A stretch of 64,000 nt of DNA from Bradyrhizobium tropiciagri (GTDB lineage Bacteria; Pseudomonadota; Alphaproteobacteria; Rhizobiales; Xanthobacteraceae), in contig NZ_LFLZ01000052.1 in NCBI RefSeq assembly GCF_001189845.1, forward strand, positions 1 through 64,000. Direction: 5' to 3'. This document shows, in pieces, positions 9,778 through 18,807 of this stretch. Positions within the stretch are counted from its first letter, which is position 1. Every line of letters starts with the position of its first letter. The position numbers and the translations under genes were made by a program. The notes beneath the pieces were generated by a model that ran no database searches, was not told where the DNA came from, and was given only the letters and a program-made list of their open reading frames with translations.

Positions 9778-12483
9778 TCAAGCCTCGGTCTGCGGCACAG
9801 GCGGAGCCGCGCGCCTGCGGAACAGGATGCGCTGATACAGCCAGCCGATCGCGACCAGCACGATGCCAAGGCACATGAACGACAGCGCCCGGTAGACACC
9901 GGTAAGGGTCGACATGTCGACCAGGAACGCCTTGAGGATCGTCAGCCCGATCACCGCAGCGGAGGCGAGCCGAGCCCGCTGCGAATTGACCACGATGCCG
10001 ATGCCGAGCAGCGCGACGCCGAACATCAGCCACGCGATCGAATAGGTGTATTGCACCGCGCCCGTGGTCTCGCCGTGCGTCAGCACCGGCCCATGATAGA
10101 GTCTGCGGATTTCGAACGTGACATAAGCAAGCGCAAGCACCAGCGCACCGGCCGCGATCGAGTTGGCGTAGGCAGCGGGACGATGGCCGGCTACCGCGTA
10201 GGACAATAGCAAGGCCAGCACAGCCGGCAGCGCATAGCCGAGCAACAGCAGATTGATGAAGCTGCCGCCGACGTCCTGCCACCACAGCATCGGGTTCTCC
10301 AGCCCCAGCAGTCCGAACAGGCTGGCAAGCCCGGCGAACGCGGTCAGCAGCACCGCGCCGACATTGTGGACGATGCTGCCGCTGCGCAGGCGCAGCCGCT
10401 CCAGCCCGATCGCCATCGCAAGCGTCACGCCGACCTGCAAGGCGACCTCGGTCAGTCCCGCGCTGGCGTAGTAGACGTCGCCGCCATTGACCGCGTGGCG
10501 GATCTCCATGAAGGCGAGCAGCACCGTGAACAGGATCGCCGCCGACTCGACCATGCGCAGCGGCACGTCGTCGCCGTTGCGGCGCAGGAAATGGCTTCCC
10601 GCCCAGAATGACAGCGCCGGAACGCCGTAGCCCCACAGCAGCCAGTTGAAGATCGGCGTGGTGCCGACGACATCGCCCGCGATCCGCGGCTCGTAGCCGA
10701 TGCGCAGCACGACGATGCCGGCGAAGATCGCGGCAAGCCAGCGCAGGAACGGGATCGGCCGCTGCACCGACAGCCACGCCGTGCCCATCGACACCAGCGC
10801 CAGCGCAATGGTGAGCCAGCCCTTGTCGAGCGCGAAGGTCAGCCCCAGCGCCAGCGAGGCGAGGGCGCCGGTGGCCGAGAGCGCGATCGAGGGCGACAGC
10901 TCCGGCCGCTCGCCGCGCCGGGTCAGTGCTTCAGTCGCGGCGGCGTAGGCAGCGGCCAGCAGCACGGCGAGAACCGCGAACGGGATCGAGCGATCGAGAT
11001 GCGCGATCCGCGCATAGAGCGCGACCAGCAGCGCGACCGGTGTGAACACGGCAGCCGCGGCCCAGCTCACCTTGACCTTCGTCGTGGCAAAACGGAATTG
11101 CGCGAGGAAGCCCGAAATGCCGAACGCAGCCGCGAACAGTGCAGCCGTGACGAGATGCAGCGACACCGATCCGTCGGTCGCGGACGGCCCGATCCCGGGG
11201 ATCGCACCGCCCGGCAGCACCAGCATGTCGACGTTGCGGCGGACGGCCCATTCGCCGGACACGATGAAGACGAAGACCGATGCAGCGGCGATCGCGCCAG
11301 TCGCGGCGGGTGCGCGCCAGGCCACGGCAAGGCTCGCGGCCGTCAGCAGCGCGAAGCCGATCATCGCGGTGTCGGCGTGTGCGCTGTTGAGCACGATCAG
11401 CATCGCGCCGAACAGATAGGCGGCGAGCGAACCCGACGAGATCGGCTCGATCTCCTCGCCATCGCCGTCGGGGCCGAACATGAAGCCGCAGACCACGAGC
11501 AGCGCCGCCAGCGCGAAGCCCGCGATGACGTGGAAGACGTGCGGCGCGATCATCTCCGGGCCGCATTGCAGGCAGGGGAAGGTCCATAGCAGCGCGAACG
11601 CGATCGTCGTGACCGCGAGCCAGCGCCACAGCCGGATGCGCGCGAGGCCAAACGCCGCCGCCGTGACGATGGCAAGGTAGATATAGAGCGACCAGAAGTC
11701 GGGCTTGTCTGATGAGACCAGGATCGGCGTGACGAAGGCGCCGACGATGCCGAGCCCGGCCAGCGCAGGCCCGTGCAACAGCGCGGCCGCGAGTGTGCCG
11801 AGCGCGACCATGCCAAGAAGGATGAAGGCGGTTGCCGGCGCGAGGAAGTCGTACAGCGCGTAGGCGGCGTAGACGGTCGCGAACGCCACGGCGGTACCGG
11901 CCGCGGTTAGGATCGCCGGAATGTTGGCGATCGGCAGCGCCGCGATGTTGGAGATGCTCTCCTTGCGCCGCGTCCATTCACCGGCGCCGAGCAGGGCCAG
12001 CGCAAACAATCCGCCGAGCATCGTGCGCACACCGGGGCCGAGCAGGCCGGCCTCGATCGAATAACGCACCATGAAGAAGCCGCCGAGCGCAAGCGTCAGG
12101 CCCCCGATCCACACCACCCAGCGCGTGCCGAGGGTCTCCTCGAAGCCGGGCGCCGGCTGCGGCGGGGCGGGCGGTTCTGGCAGCGGCGGTGGGGCGGCGG
12201 CTGGCGCGTCCGTGGCTGGCGCCGCATGCGTATCCGGCTCGCTTCCGATCGCTTCGGGGAGTGGTGGCGGCGCGATGGGAGGCGCCGTCGGAAGCGTCTG
12301 TTCGAACTCCTGCTGCGGGGCCAGCGGAGGCGGCATGGCCGCCCGCGCGGCGGCTGTGCCCGCCGCCTCGATCGCATCCAGCCGGCGCTGCAGCACCGCG
12401 ATCTGGCCCAGCGCCTTGCGCGAGAAAATGATCGCGACAATGGCGATGACGAGCGTGAGGAAATCGAACGGCGAATCGAACAT
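9778..12483 (-). CDS. DUF2339 multi-spanning membrane protein
   Basis: The product has 901 residues. An N-terminal helix (residues 6-22) and a short coiled segment with LQRRLDAIEA are followed by a Pro/Ala-rich linker (about 50-115). The DUF2339 core begins at GTRWVVWIGG and holds more than twenty predicted membrane helices. Members are large inner-membrane proteins of unknown function. The ATG at 12483 has a GGAGG ribosome site. The next upstream gene on this strand is a CX5R phosphatase 110 bases away, but co-transcription is unproven. Confidence 0.88.
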   Translation of the reverse strand: MFDSPFDFLTLVIAIVAIIFSRKALGQIAVLQRRLDAIEAAGTAAARAAMPPPLAPQQEFEQTLPTAPPIAPPPLPEAIGSEPDTHAAPATDAPAAAPPPLPEPPAPPQPAPGFEETLGTRWVVWIGGLTLALGGFFMVRYSIEAGLLGPGVRTMLGGLFALALLGAGEWTRRKESISNIAALPIANIPAILTAAGTAVAFATVYAAYALYDFLAPATAFILLGMVALGTLAAALLHGPALAGLGIVGAFVTPILVSSDKPDFWSLYIYLAIVTAAAFGLARIRLWRWLAVTTIAFALLWTFPCLQCGPEMIAPHVFHVIAGFALAALLVVCGFMFGPDGDGEEIEPISSGSLAAYLFGAMLIVLNSAHADTAMIGFALLTAASLAVAWRAPAATGAIAAASVFVFIVSGEWAVRRNVDMLVLPGGAIPGIGPSATDGSVSLHLVTAALFAAAFGISGFLAQFRFATTKVKVSWAAAAVFTPVALLVALYARIAHLDRSIPFAVLAVLLAAAYAAATEALTRRGERPELSPSIALSATGALASLALGLTFALDKGWLTIALALVSMGTAWLSVQRPIPFLRWLAAIFAGIVVLRIGYEPRIAGDVVGTTPIFNWLLWGYGVPALSFWAGSHFLRRNGDDVPLRMVESAAILFTVLLAFMEIRHAVNGGDVYYASAGLTEVALQVGVTLAMAIGLERLRLRSGSIVHNVGAVLLTAFAGLASLFGLLGLENPMLWWQDVGGSFINLLLLGYALPAVLALLLSYAVAGHRPAAYANSIAAGALVLALAYVTFEIRRLYHGPVLTHGETTGAVQYTYSIAWLMFGVALLGIGIVVNSQRARLASAAVIGLTILKAFLVDMSTLTGVYRALSFMCLGIVLVAIGWLYQRILFRRRAAPPVPQTEA

Positions 12484-12593
12484 TGGGCCTCCGGCGGGAC
12501 GCGCCGGACCATCGGCTGGCCGGCCGTCCGTCGCAACCTAGTAGTGCAGTCGAGGGGACTGGAAGTTCAAGCGATCCGGGCACGCAGCCCGCG

Positions 12594-13100
12594 CTATTCC
12601 AGATCGATGTGGAAGGGCCGGCCTTCGACGCTCATGCTGCCGGGACCCATCGCATCGAGCGCGCGCAGCATCCGGCCCTCCCGCCCCAGCGCCTTGTCGG
12701 CGAGGCTGACGATCAGCCGGTTGGGCGCCGCGATCGGCGAGGCTTCGCGGATCAGCCGGGCGATGGACATTTCGTCGCGGTGCGGATTGAGCGCGCAGAC
12801 GGTGGCGAATGCGCTCGCGGTCGAGCGGCTGATGCCGGCGTAGCAATGCACCACCATCGGTGCGCGGCGATCCCAGCCGCGCACGAAGCTCAGCACGCGC
12901 TCGATATGCGTCTCGTTCGGCGCAACGAAGCCGTCCATCTGTTCGACGATGTCGTCCATCGACACTTTCAGATGATTGGCCGGAAGCACGGAGGGCGGTC
13001 GCTGCACCTGGTCGACATTGGCCATCACGGTCAGCACATGGCTGGCGCCAGTGGCACGAACCGTGTCGGAGAGCGCGGCAAGCGAGCAGACGTGAAGCAT
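12594..13100 (-). CDS. dual-specificity/tyrosine phosphatase-like protein
   Basis: The 168-residue cytosolic protein has the CX5R phosphatase signature at Cys86-Arg92 in the context VVHCYAGISRSTA. An upstream Asp-rich segment (VSMDDIVEQ) could supply the general acid. Short stand-alone members of this family are common in alphaproteobacteria, with targets unknown. The start at 13100 has an AAGGA ribosome site. It follows the ygfZ-tag-HD operon by 125 bases on the same strand. Confidence 0.85.
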   Translation of the reverse strand: MLHVCSLAALSDTVRATGASHVLTVMANVDQVQRPPSVLPANHLKVSMDDIVEQMDGFVAPNETHIERVLSFVRGWDRRAPMVVHCYAGISRSTASAFATVCALNPHRDEMSIARLIREASPIAAPNRLIVSLADKALGREGRMLRALDAMGPGSMSVEGRPFHIDLE

Positions 13101-13225
13101 GGATGGTCCTTAGGCGTCGGGAATGCCGATTATAACGGCAGCTCCCGGACGGGGCAAAGGTGCGCGGCGGCATGCCGGTTGTTCGTTTTGCGGCGCAACC
13201 GCGGCAAGGTTTCGCCGAGCCGTGG

Positions 13226-13837
13226 TTATGACGCGTGCAATACGTTGAAGCGCTCGAGGAACTGCTTCTCGGCCCGCGCCGCGGTCCATGGCGTCAGATA
13301 GTCGCGCTCGGTGGCTTCGGGCAATTCCGGATCGCGGCCGAACAGCCGCTTGGCTTCGGCTTGCGAGAATCCCGCCAGATGGGTCGCCTCGAGATAGGCG
13401 GCGCCGCGATCGGCGGCCTTGATCTGCTGCGTGATCTCGTCTGCCAGCACCGCGGGCAAGCCGAAGCGGATATGGATCGCCGACAGCAGCCGCTTCTCCA
13501 CCACCTTGTATTCGCCCGCCAGCACCGCCTTGAACGGCGAGATCATGTCGCCGATGACATATTCCGGTGCGTCATGCAGCAGCGCAGCGAGACGATGCCT
13601 GATGTCGACGCGCGGCATCTGCTGACGCATCACGGCTTCGACCAGCAGCGTGTGCTGGGCCACCGAGAAGATGTGCGCGCCCGAGGTCTGTCCGTTCCAG
13701 CGTGCGACCCGCGCCAGTCCATGCGCGATGTCGACGATCTCGATATCGAGCGGCGAGGGGTCGAGCAGGTCCAGCCGGCGTCCCGACAACATCCGCTGCC
13801 AGGCGCGAACCGACACGTCCGGTTTGCGTGCAGTCAT
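13226..13837 (-). CDS. HD-domain hydrolase, YfbR-like 5'-nucleotidase
   Basis: The product has 203 residues. The HD metal motifs are clear: FSVAQHTLLV, then LAALLHDAPEYVIGD with the His-Asp pair, and a distal Asp in the helical tail. The layout resembles E. coli YfbR, which dephosphorylates deoxynucleoside 5'-monophosphates. The start at 13837 overlaps the tag stop as ATGA, so translation is coupled. The nucleotidase activity is inferred from family; HD proteins are diverse. Confidence 0.82.
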   Translation of the reverse strand: MTARKPDVSVRAWQRMLSGRRLDLLDPSPLDIEIVDIAHGLARVARWNGQTSGAHIFSVAQHTLLVEAVMRQQMPRVDIRHRLAALLHDAPEYVIGDMISPFKAVLAGEYKVVEKRLLSAIHIRFGLPAVLADEITQQIKAADRGAAYLEATHLAGFSQAEAKRLFGRDPELPEATERDYLTPWTAARAEKQFLERFNVLHAS

Positions 13838-14460
13838 TTCTTCTTGAGCCGCGGCGTGCGGAGCTTGCCGCTGCAAGACTCGTGGCAGAAGCAGGTGACG
13901 AGGTGATCGTTGACCATGCCGGTCGCCTGCATGAAGGCGTAGACGATGGTGGGGCCGACGAACTTGAAGCCGCGCGCGCCAAGCTCCTTGGAGACCTTGA
14001 TCGAGACCGGCGTCGAGGCCGGCACGCTCGCGGTGGTCTTGAACTGATTGACCTTCGGCTTGCCGTCGACGAAGTCCCACAGGAATTTCGAGAAGCCGGG
14101 ACCTTTCTCCATGATCTCGAGATAGCCTTTCGCGCTCAAAACCGCGCCTTCGATCTTGGCGCGGTTACGGACGATGCCGGCGTCGTTCATCAGCGCATGC
14201 ACCTTCTTGTCGGTGTAGCGCGCGATCTTCTCGGGCTGGAAATCGTCGAAGGCTTTGCGGAAATTCTCGCGCTTGCGCAGGATCGTGATCCAGGACAGGC
14301 CGGCCTGGAAGCCGTCGAGGATCAGCTTTTCATAGAGTGCGCGGTCGTCATATTCCGGCACGCCCCATTCATTGTCGTGATAGGCGACATAGAACGCGTC
14401 CTCGCCCGGCCAGGGGCAGCGCGTCTTGCCGTCGGGATGCAGTTGCGCGGTACGGCTCAT
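13834..14460 (-). CDS. tag: DNA-3-methyladenine glycosylase I
   Basis: Tag removes 3-methyladenine from alkylated DNA in base excision repair. The 208-residue product has the family opening RCPWPGEDAFYVAYHDNEWG, the substrate-pocket region FQAGLSWITILRKRE and the zinc-snap residues (Cys and His near the N-terminus; H and C in HLVTCFCHESC near the C-terminus). The ATG overlaps the stop of ygfZ and the stop overlaps the start of the HD gene, giving a three-gene translationally coupled unit. Confidence 0.95.
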   Translation of the reverse strand: MSRTAQLHPDGKTRCPWPGEDAFYVAYHDNEWGVPEYDDRALYEKLILDGFQAGLSWITILRKRENFRKAFDDFQPEKIARYTDKKVHALMNDAGIVRNRAKIEGAVLSAKGYLEIMEKGPGFSKFLWDFVDGKPKVNQFKTTASVPASTPVSIKVSKELGARGFKFVGPTIVYAFMQATGMVNDHLVTCFCHESCSGKLRTPRLKKK

Positions 14461-15338
14461 GCGACGGTCTGCTTCGGTGGGATGCGGACAGCGTCCGGCT
14501 CGGCGAGATGCAGCGATAGCCCGCCCGCGGTCAGCGGCAGGCCTGCGTCGAGCGCATCGGCGACGCGGTCGATGCGCACCAGCGCGAGGCCTTTCTCGCC
14601 GGCGGTCGAGCCTATGGTGCCGACCTGCTTGTCGCCGGCGAGGATGGTGGCGCCGGCTTCTGGCGAGGGACCGTCGAGAATGATCTTCACCGTGCGGGTG
14701 CGCGCCGTGCCGCGGTGCTGCATGCGCGACACCACCTCCTGGCCGACATAGCAGCCCTTGTCGAAATCGACGCCGTTGAGGCGGTCCATGTTGGTCTCGT
14801 GCGGGAAAGCGTCGCCATACATGAAATCGAGCCCGCCGCGCGGCACGCCGGTCGCGATGCGATGCGCCTCATAGGCGCTGGAGTCGACGAGGTCGGCGCC
14901 GATCAGATCAGCGAGTTTCTGCTTCAAATCTTCCGGGATCAGGATGCGCCAGCCGAGCGCTGCGTTGCGCGGATCGGCGAAGGCGAGATCGGGTGTCGCC
15001 GCCGGCTCGCCATCCCAGGCTGCCAGCACGCCGAGGCTGTCGGAGAGGTTTTCGACCACGACCTTGGCGCGCAGCTTGTAGAAGCTGAGCTTGTCGGCGA
15101 GCCCCTTGGCGAGCGCGCGCGGCGCGTCGATCAGGAAGCCGCCGCCATGGCCTGTGGGTATCTCGGTGATCAGGAAATCGACGATGATCTTGCCCTGCGG
15201 CGTCAGGAGCGCGCCGAACCGGGCCTGCCCCGGGGCCAGCTGTTCGACGTCCGTCGTGATGAGGCCGTTGAGGAAGTTGCGGGCGTCCTCGCCAGAGACT
15301 TTGACCACGCCCCGATCTGGAAGAAACGCTGCTTTCAT
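14457..15338 (-). CDS. ygfZ: folate-binding YgfZ/GcvT-like protein
   Basis: This 293-residue member of the aminomethyltransferase-like family assists assembly or repair of certain iron-sulfur enzymes in a tetrahydrofolate-dependent way. The YgfZ signature KGCYVGQEVVSRMQHRG with its conserved Cys is near residue 200, and the folate-binding fold opens with KVSGEDARNFLNGLITTDV. I chose the ATG at 15338; the frame extends to 15362 but the extra residues do not look conserved. It is first in an operon with tag and an HD hydrolase, and divergent from dihydroorotase. Confidence 0.92.
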   Translation of the reverse strand: MKAAFLPDRGVVKVSGEDARNFLNGLITTDVEQLAPGQARFGALLTPQGKIIVDFLITEIPTGHGGGFLIDAPRALAKGLADKLSFYKLRAKVVVENLSDSLGVLAAWDGEPAATPDLAFADPRNAALGWRILIPEDLKQKLADLIGADLVDSSAYEAHRIATGVPRGGLDFMYGDAFPHETNMDRLNGVDFDKGCYVGQEVVSRMQHRGTARTRTVKIILDGPSPEAGATILAGDKQVGTIGSTAGEKGLALVRIDRVADALDAGLPLTAGGLSLHLAEPDAVRIPPKQTVA

Positions 15339-15467
15339 TCGCAAAATTGGCTCTTTTTCCAAGTTCCTTGGGAAACGCGGTCCTCGCGGATATCCCCTTC
15401 CAAGCTAAGGCGCTAGAGTGCGCCGAACAAGGCCCGCGCGACAGCCGAAAGCGGGCGCCGAGGACCG

Positions 15468-16802
15468 ATGAATCAGCATTTTGACACCATTCTAAAATCC
15501 GGCACCGTGGTCAATCAGGACGGCGAGGGCGTGCGCGATATCGGCGTCACGAATGGCCGCATCGCGGCGATCGGATCGCTCGGCCAGGCCTCGGCCGGCG
15601 AGGTGATCGACTGCAAGGGCCTGCACATCCTGCCCGGCGTGATGGACACCCAGGTGCATTTCCGCGAGCCCGGATTGACGCAGAAGGAAGATCTCGAGAC
15701 CGGCTCGCGCAGCGCCGTGATGGGCGGCGTCACCGCTGTGTTCGAGATGCCGAACACCAATCCGCTGACGGTCACCGAGGAAGCGTTCACCGACAAGATC
15801 AAGCGCGGCCACCATCGCATGCATTGCGATTTCGCGTTCTTCATCGGCGGCACCCGCGAGAACGTGCAGGACCTGCCGGAGCTTGAGCGCGCGCCGGGCT
15901 GCGCCGGCGTCAAGGTGTTCATCGGCTCCTCCACCGGCGCGCTTTTGGTCGAGGACGACGAGAGCCTGCGGCGGATCTTTAAGGTGATCCGGCGCCGCGC
16001 CGCGTTCCACGCCGAGGACGAATACCGCCTCAACGAGCGCAAGCCGCTGCGGATCGAAGGCGATCCGCGCTCGCATCCGGTGTGGCGCGACGAGACCGCC
16101 GCGCTGATGGCGACCGAGCGGCTGGTCAATCTTGCGCGCGAGACCGGCAAGCGCATCCACGTGCTGCACATCTCGACCAAGGAAGAGATCCTCTATCTGC
16201 GCGACCACAAGGATGTCGCGTCCTGCGAGGCGACGCCGCATCACCTGACGATGGCCGCGCCCGAATGCTATGAGCGGCTCGGCACGCTGGCGCAGATGAA
16301 CCCGCCGGTGCGCTCCGCCGATCACCGCGCCGGCATCTGGTACGGCATCGAGCAGGGCATCATCGACGTGCTCGGCTCCGACCACGCGCCGCATACGCTG
16401 GAAGAGAAGGCGAAGACCTATCCGGCCTCGCCGTCGGGCATGACCGGCGTGCAGACGCTGGTGCCGTTGATGCTCGATCACGTCAACGCCGGGCGGCTGT
16501 CGCTACAGCGGTTCGTCGACCTCACCAGCGCGGGTCCCGCGCGGCTGTTCAACATGGCCTGCAAGGGCCGCATCGCGGCGGGCAATGATGCCGACTTCAC
16601 CGTGGTCGATCTGAAGCGCAGCGAGACCATCACCAACAAATGGATCGCCTCGCGCGCAGCCTGGACGCCCTATGACGGCGTGCGGGTGCAGGGCTGGCCG
16701 GTCGGCACCTTCGTGCGCGGCAAGCGGGTGATGTGGCAGGGCGAACTGACGACGCCGTCGATCGGTGAACCGGTCCGGTTCCTCGAGACGCTCAAGCCGT
16801 AA
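15468..16802 (+). CDS. pyrC: dihydroorotase, class I type
   Basis: Dihydroorotase cyclises carbamoyl-aspartate to dihydroorotate in pyrimidine synthesis. The 444-residue amidohydrolase retains the carboxylated-Lys region (GVKVFIGSSTG), the metal His residues in HVLHIS and EATPHH, and the catalytic Asp in GSDHAPH. The first metal motif reads MDTQVHFREPG instead of DxHxHxR, so Gln62 stands where the first His is expected (codon 15651-15653). I recall similar text in other alphaproteobacterial homologues, so this may be a subfamily trait. The ATG at 15468 has a GAGGA ribosome site. It is divergent from ygfZ. Confidence 0.9.
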   Translation: MNQHFDTILKSGTVVNQDGEGVRDIGVTNGRIAAIGSLGQASAGEVIDCKGLHILPGVMDTQVHFREPGLTQKEDLETGSRSAVMGGVTAVFEMPNTNPLTVTEEAFTDKIKRGHHRMHCDFAFFIGGTRENVQDLPELERAPGCAGVKVFIGSSTGALLVEDDESLRRIFKVIRRRAAFHAEDEYRLNERKPLRIEGDPRSHPVWRDETAALMATERLVNLARETGKRIHVLHISTKEEILYLRDHKDVASCEATPHHLTMAAPECYERLGTLAQMNPPVRSADHRAGIWYGIEQGIIDVLGSDHAPHTLEEKAKTYPASPSGMTGVQTLVPLMLDHVNAGRLSLQRFVDLTSAGPARLFNMACKGRIAAGNDADFTVVDLKRSETITNKWIASRAAWTPYDGVRVQGWPVGTFVRGKRVMWQGELTTPSIGEPVRFLETLKP

Positions 16803-16814
16803 GGATCGCGGCGG

Positions 16815-17081
16815 TTACTGCCGCGCCAATGCCAGCGAGAACTCGCCGTTGCGCACGCGCGCGGCGAGGCCCTCGGCGAACTTCGCCACCGCGTCCTCGC
16901 CATAGGTGTTGACGAGCTCGGCGAGCGCCGCGAACAGGCTCGCCTGCGCGAGGCAGTCGCCGTCGACGCCATCGTGACGCGCTTCCGCCCACGCCTCGTT
17001 CAGATAGCTCAGCGCGGCCTGCTTCTGCTCGTGATCGGGACGCGGATCGTCTTGGTGATGGAAGGACGCTGGATGGCGCAT
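16815..17081 (-). CDS. small hypothetical protein
   Basis: The product is an 88-residue, mostly helical, soluble protein with an acidic His/Asp-rich N-terminus (HHQDDPRPDHE) and two amphipathic helices (ALSYLNEAWAEARHDG and SLFAALAELVNTYGEDAVAKF). I do not recognise a domain. The frame is open back to 17201; starts at 17153 and 17081 are both possible and neither has a strong ribosome site. It converges with dihydroorotase, 12 bases from its stop. Confidence 0.6.
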   Translation of the reverse strand: MRHPASFHHQDDPRPDHEQKQAALSYLNEAWAEARHDGVDGDCLAQASLFAALAELVNTYGEDAVAKFAEGLAARVRNGEFSLALARQ

Positions 17082-17238
17082 GAAACTCTGCAAAATGGAT
17101 GCGCGCGGTTCGAGGAGCGAACCACTGCGAGACCCGCGAGGTGTATCACGCATGCGGGTACCGCCTAGCCCACTTCTTTCGAAAAGGTTAACGGCCGCCA
17201 CGGCATTTAAACGGGAATTCCGGATATCGTGGCCCCGA

Positions 17239-17895
17239 TCAGCCGAATGAGCTGTGGATATGGTCCAGCACCGCGCGCGGCGAGGCGCAGAGATGGCTGG
17301 CGCCGGCCTCGGTCAGCTCTTGCGGCGTGCCGTAGCCGTAGGTGACGCCGACGGCGCGGATGCCGTTACGATTCGCCCCGATCACGTCATGGCTGCGGTC
17401 GCCGATCATCACGGCCTTGGCCGGATCGGCCCCGGTCTGCTCGAGCGCATAGGCCAGCAGGTCGACCTTGTTGACCCGGGTTCCGTCGAGCTCGGAGCCG
17501 AACACGTGGTCGAAATACCCGTTGAGGCCGAAATGCGCGACGATCCGGGTCGCGAACACATGCGGCTTCGAGGTTGCCACGAAGATCCGGCCAGGCCGTC
17601 GGCGCAGTTCGGCCAGCACCTCCGCAATATCGGGATAGACGCTGTTCTCGAACAGCCCAACGTCGCCGAACCGCTCGCGGTAGAGCTCGACGGCGCGATC
17701 GGCGAGCTCCTCGCCGCCGAGCAGCATCGCAAAGCTCGCCCTGAGCGGCGGCCCGATGCACCAGGTCAGCTCGTCCTGCGAGGGAACCGGGCGGCCGAGC
17801 TTTGCCAGCGCATACTGGATCGAGCCGGTGATGCCGGGCTTCGGGTCGGTCAGGGTGCCGTCGAGGTCGAAGAAGATCGCCCGTTCAGTTGGCAT
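17239..17895 (-). CDS. HAD-superfamily phosphatase, phosphoglycolate phosphatase-like
   Basis: The 218-residue enzyme carries the HAD motifs in order: FFDLDGTLTD (nucleophile Asp10 and Asp12), VATSKPHVF (motif II), and Lys in RVNKVD followed by MIGDRSHDVIGA (motif IV). The cap is a four-helix insertion as in Gph/PGPase enzymes, which hydrolyse 2-phosphoglycolate from DNA repair or photorespiration. Substrates of HAD enzymes cannot be read from sequence. Its start overlaps the end of the TIGR02301 gene by 11 bases, so the two are co-transcribed. Confidence 0.88.
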   Translation of the reverse strand: MPTERAIFFDLDGTLTDPKPGITGSIQYALAKLGRPVPSQDELTWCIGPPLRASFAMLLGGEELADRAVELYRERFGDVGLFENSVYPDIAEVLAELRRRPGRIFVATSKPHVFATRIVAHFGLNGYFDHVFGSELDGTRVNKVDLLAYALEQTGADPAKAVMIGDRSHDVIGANRNGIRAVGVTYGYGTPQELTEAGASHLCASPRAVLDHIHSSFG

Positions 17896-18262
17896 AGCGG
17901 GCCGTCAGGTCGCGCGAGATTTTCGAGCCCTCCTCGATGTAGCGGCGGATCGCCACGCTGGCTGCGGGCGTGCAGGTCCGGTAGGTCTGCTGGAAGCCGT
18001 TGTAGCCGCGGTTGAAGCCGGCGACCATGCGGGCGCGGCGGTCGCCGGAAGGGGTTTCGGCATCGATCAGCGCCTGCATCTCGTTGCGCCATTTGGCGCC
18101 CTCGTTGGAGCCGCAGATGCCGCGCAGATAGTGCAGCGCGCCGAGGATCTCGGCCAGCCGCTGCAAATCGCCGTCGAACGGCGCAGCCGCGTCCTGCGCC
18201 CGGGCGGGCGTCGCAAGGCATGCCGACATCAGGATCACAACGGCGAGAAAGGCTCTGATCAT
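17885..18262 (-). CDS. exported TIGR02301 family protein
   Basis: The 125-residue product has a signal peptide (residues 1-22, ending ARA). The mature part has the TIGR02301 landmarks LHYLRGICG, WRNEMQALIDAE, FNRGYNGFQQTYRTCTP and a C-terminal RYIEEGSKISRDL. Two Cys probably form a disulfide. The family is restricted to Hyphomicrobiales and has no known function; a periplasmic role is inferred. It overlaps the HAD gene downstream. Confidence 0.88.
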   Translation of the reverse strand: MIRAFLAVVILMSACLATPARAQDAAAPFDGDLQRLAEILGALHYLRGICGSNEGAKWRNEMQALIDAETPSGDRRARMVAGFNRGYNGFQQTYRTCTPAASVAIRRYIEEGSKISRDLTARYAN

Positions 18263-18348
18263 CAGGGGTTCCGGAATGGCCGTGGTATGCCCCCTCAATG
18301 CGCCCGAGGCAAGGCGCAAGGGACCTGCAATATCGTCACAAACAGGCC

Positions 18349-18768
18349 TCAAACCAGCCGCCGGGCGGCCGCAATGACCTCGTGCAGGCCGCCGGTGACC
18401 TTGAGGTCGCCGATCCCCTCCGGCGCCAGCCATTTGAAATCGTCGTGCTCGTCGTTCAGCGCGGGCTCGCGGGAGGCCCACCGTGCCGCGAATGTCATGA
18501 TCAGGTAGTGGCCGGTGCCGGGGCCGGTCGGCAGCACCTCGCGCCAGCCGGCGAGACCGAGGATCTCGACCCTAAGACCGGTCTCCTCGTCGATCTCCCG
18601 GTGCAGGGCGGTGTGCAGCGTCTCGCCGAACTCGACCCGGCCGCCGGGCAGCGAGTAGAAGCCCTTGCCGGGCGAGCGGGCGCGGCGGACCAGCAGCACA
18701 CGGCCGTCACGGAAAATCACGCCTGACACGGCGAGTTGCGGGCGGATCGGAAGTTCGGCAGAGGTCAA
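18349..18768 (-). CDS. NUDIX hydrolase
   Basis: The 139-residue protein has a complete Nudix box (GX5EX7REUXEEXGU) spanning GGRVEFGETL through REIDEETGL. Such proteins cleave nucleoside diphosphates linked to another moiety X; the ADP-ribose or dNTP-cleaning class cannot be told. The start appears to be TTG at 18768, as no upstream ATG is in frame. It lies 86 bases before the TIGR02301 gene on the same strand and 39 bases after the hypothetical gene at 18808, so a run of five minus-strand genes may form one transcript. Confidence 0.88.
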   Translation of the reverse strand: MTSAELPIRPQLAVSGVIFRDGRVLLVRRARSPGKGFYSLPGGRVEFGETLHTALHREIDEETGLRVEILGLAGWREVLPTGPGTGHYLIMTFAARWASREPALNDEHDDFKWLAPEGIGDLKVTGGLHEVIAAARRLV

Positions 18769-18807
18769 AGGGCAGCACCAGTTTTGCGGACAACCATGCC
18801 CGATATC

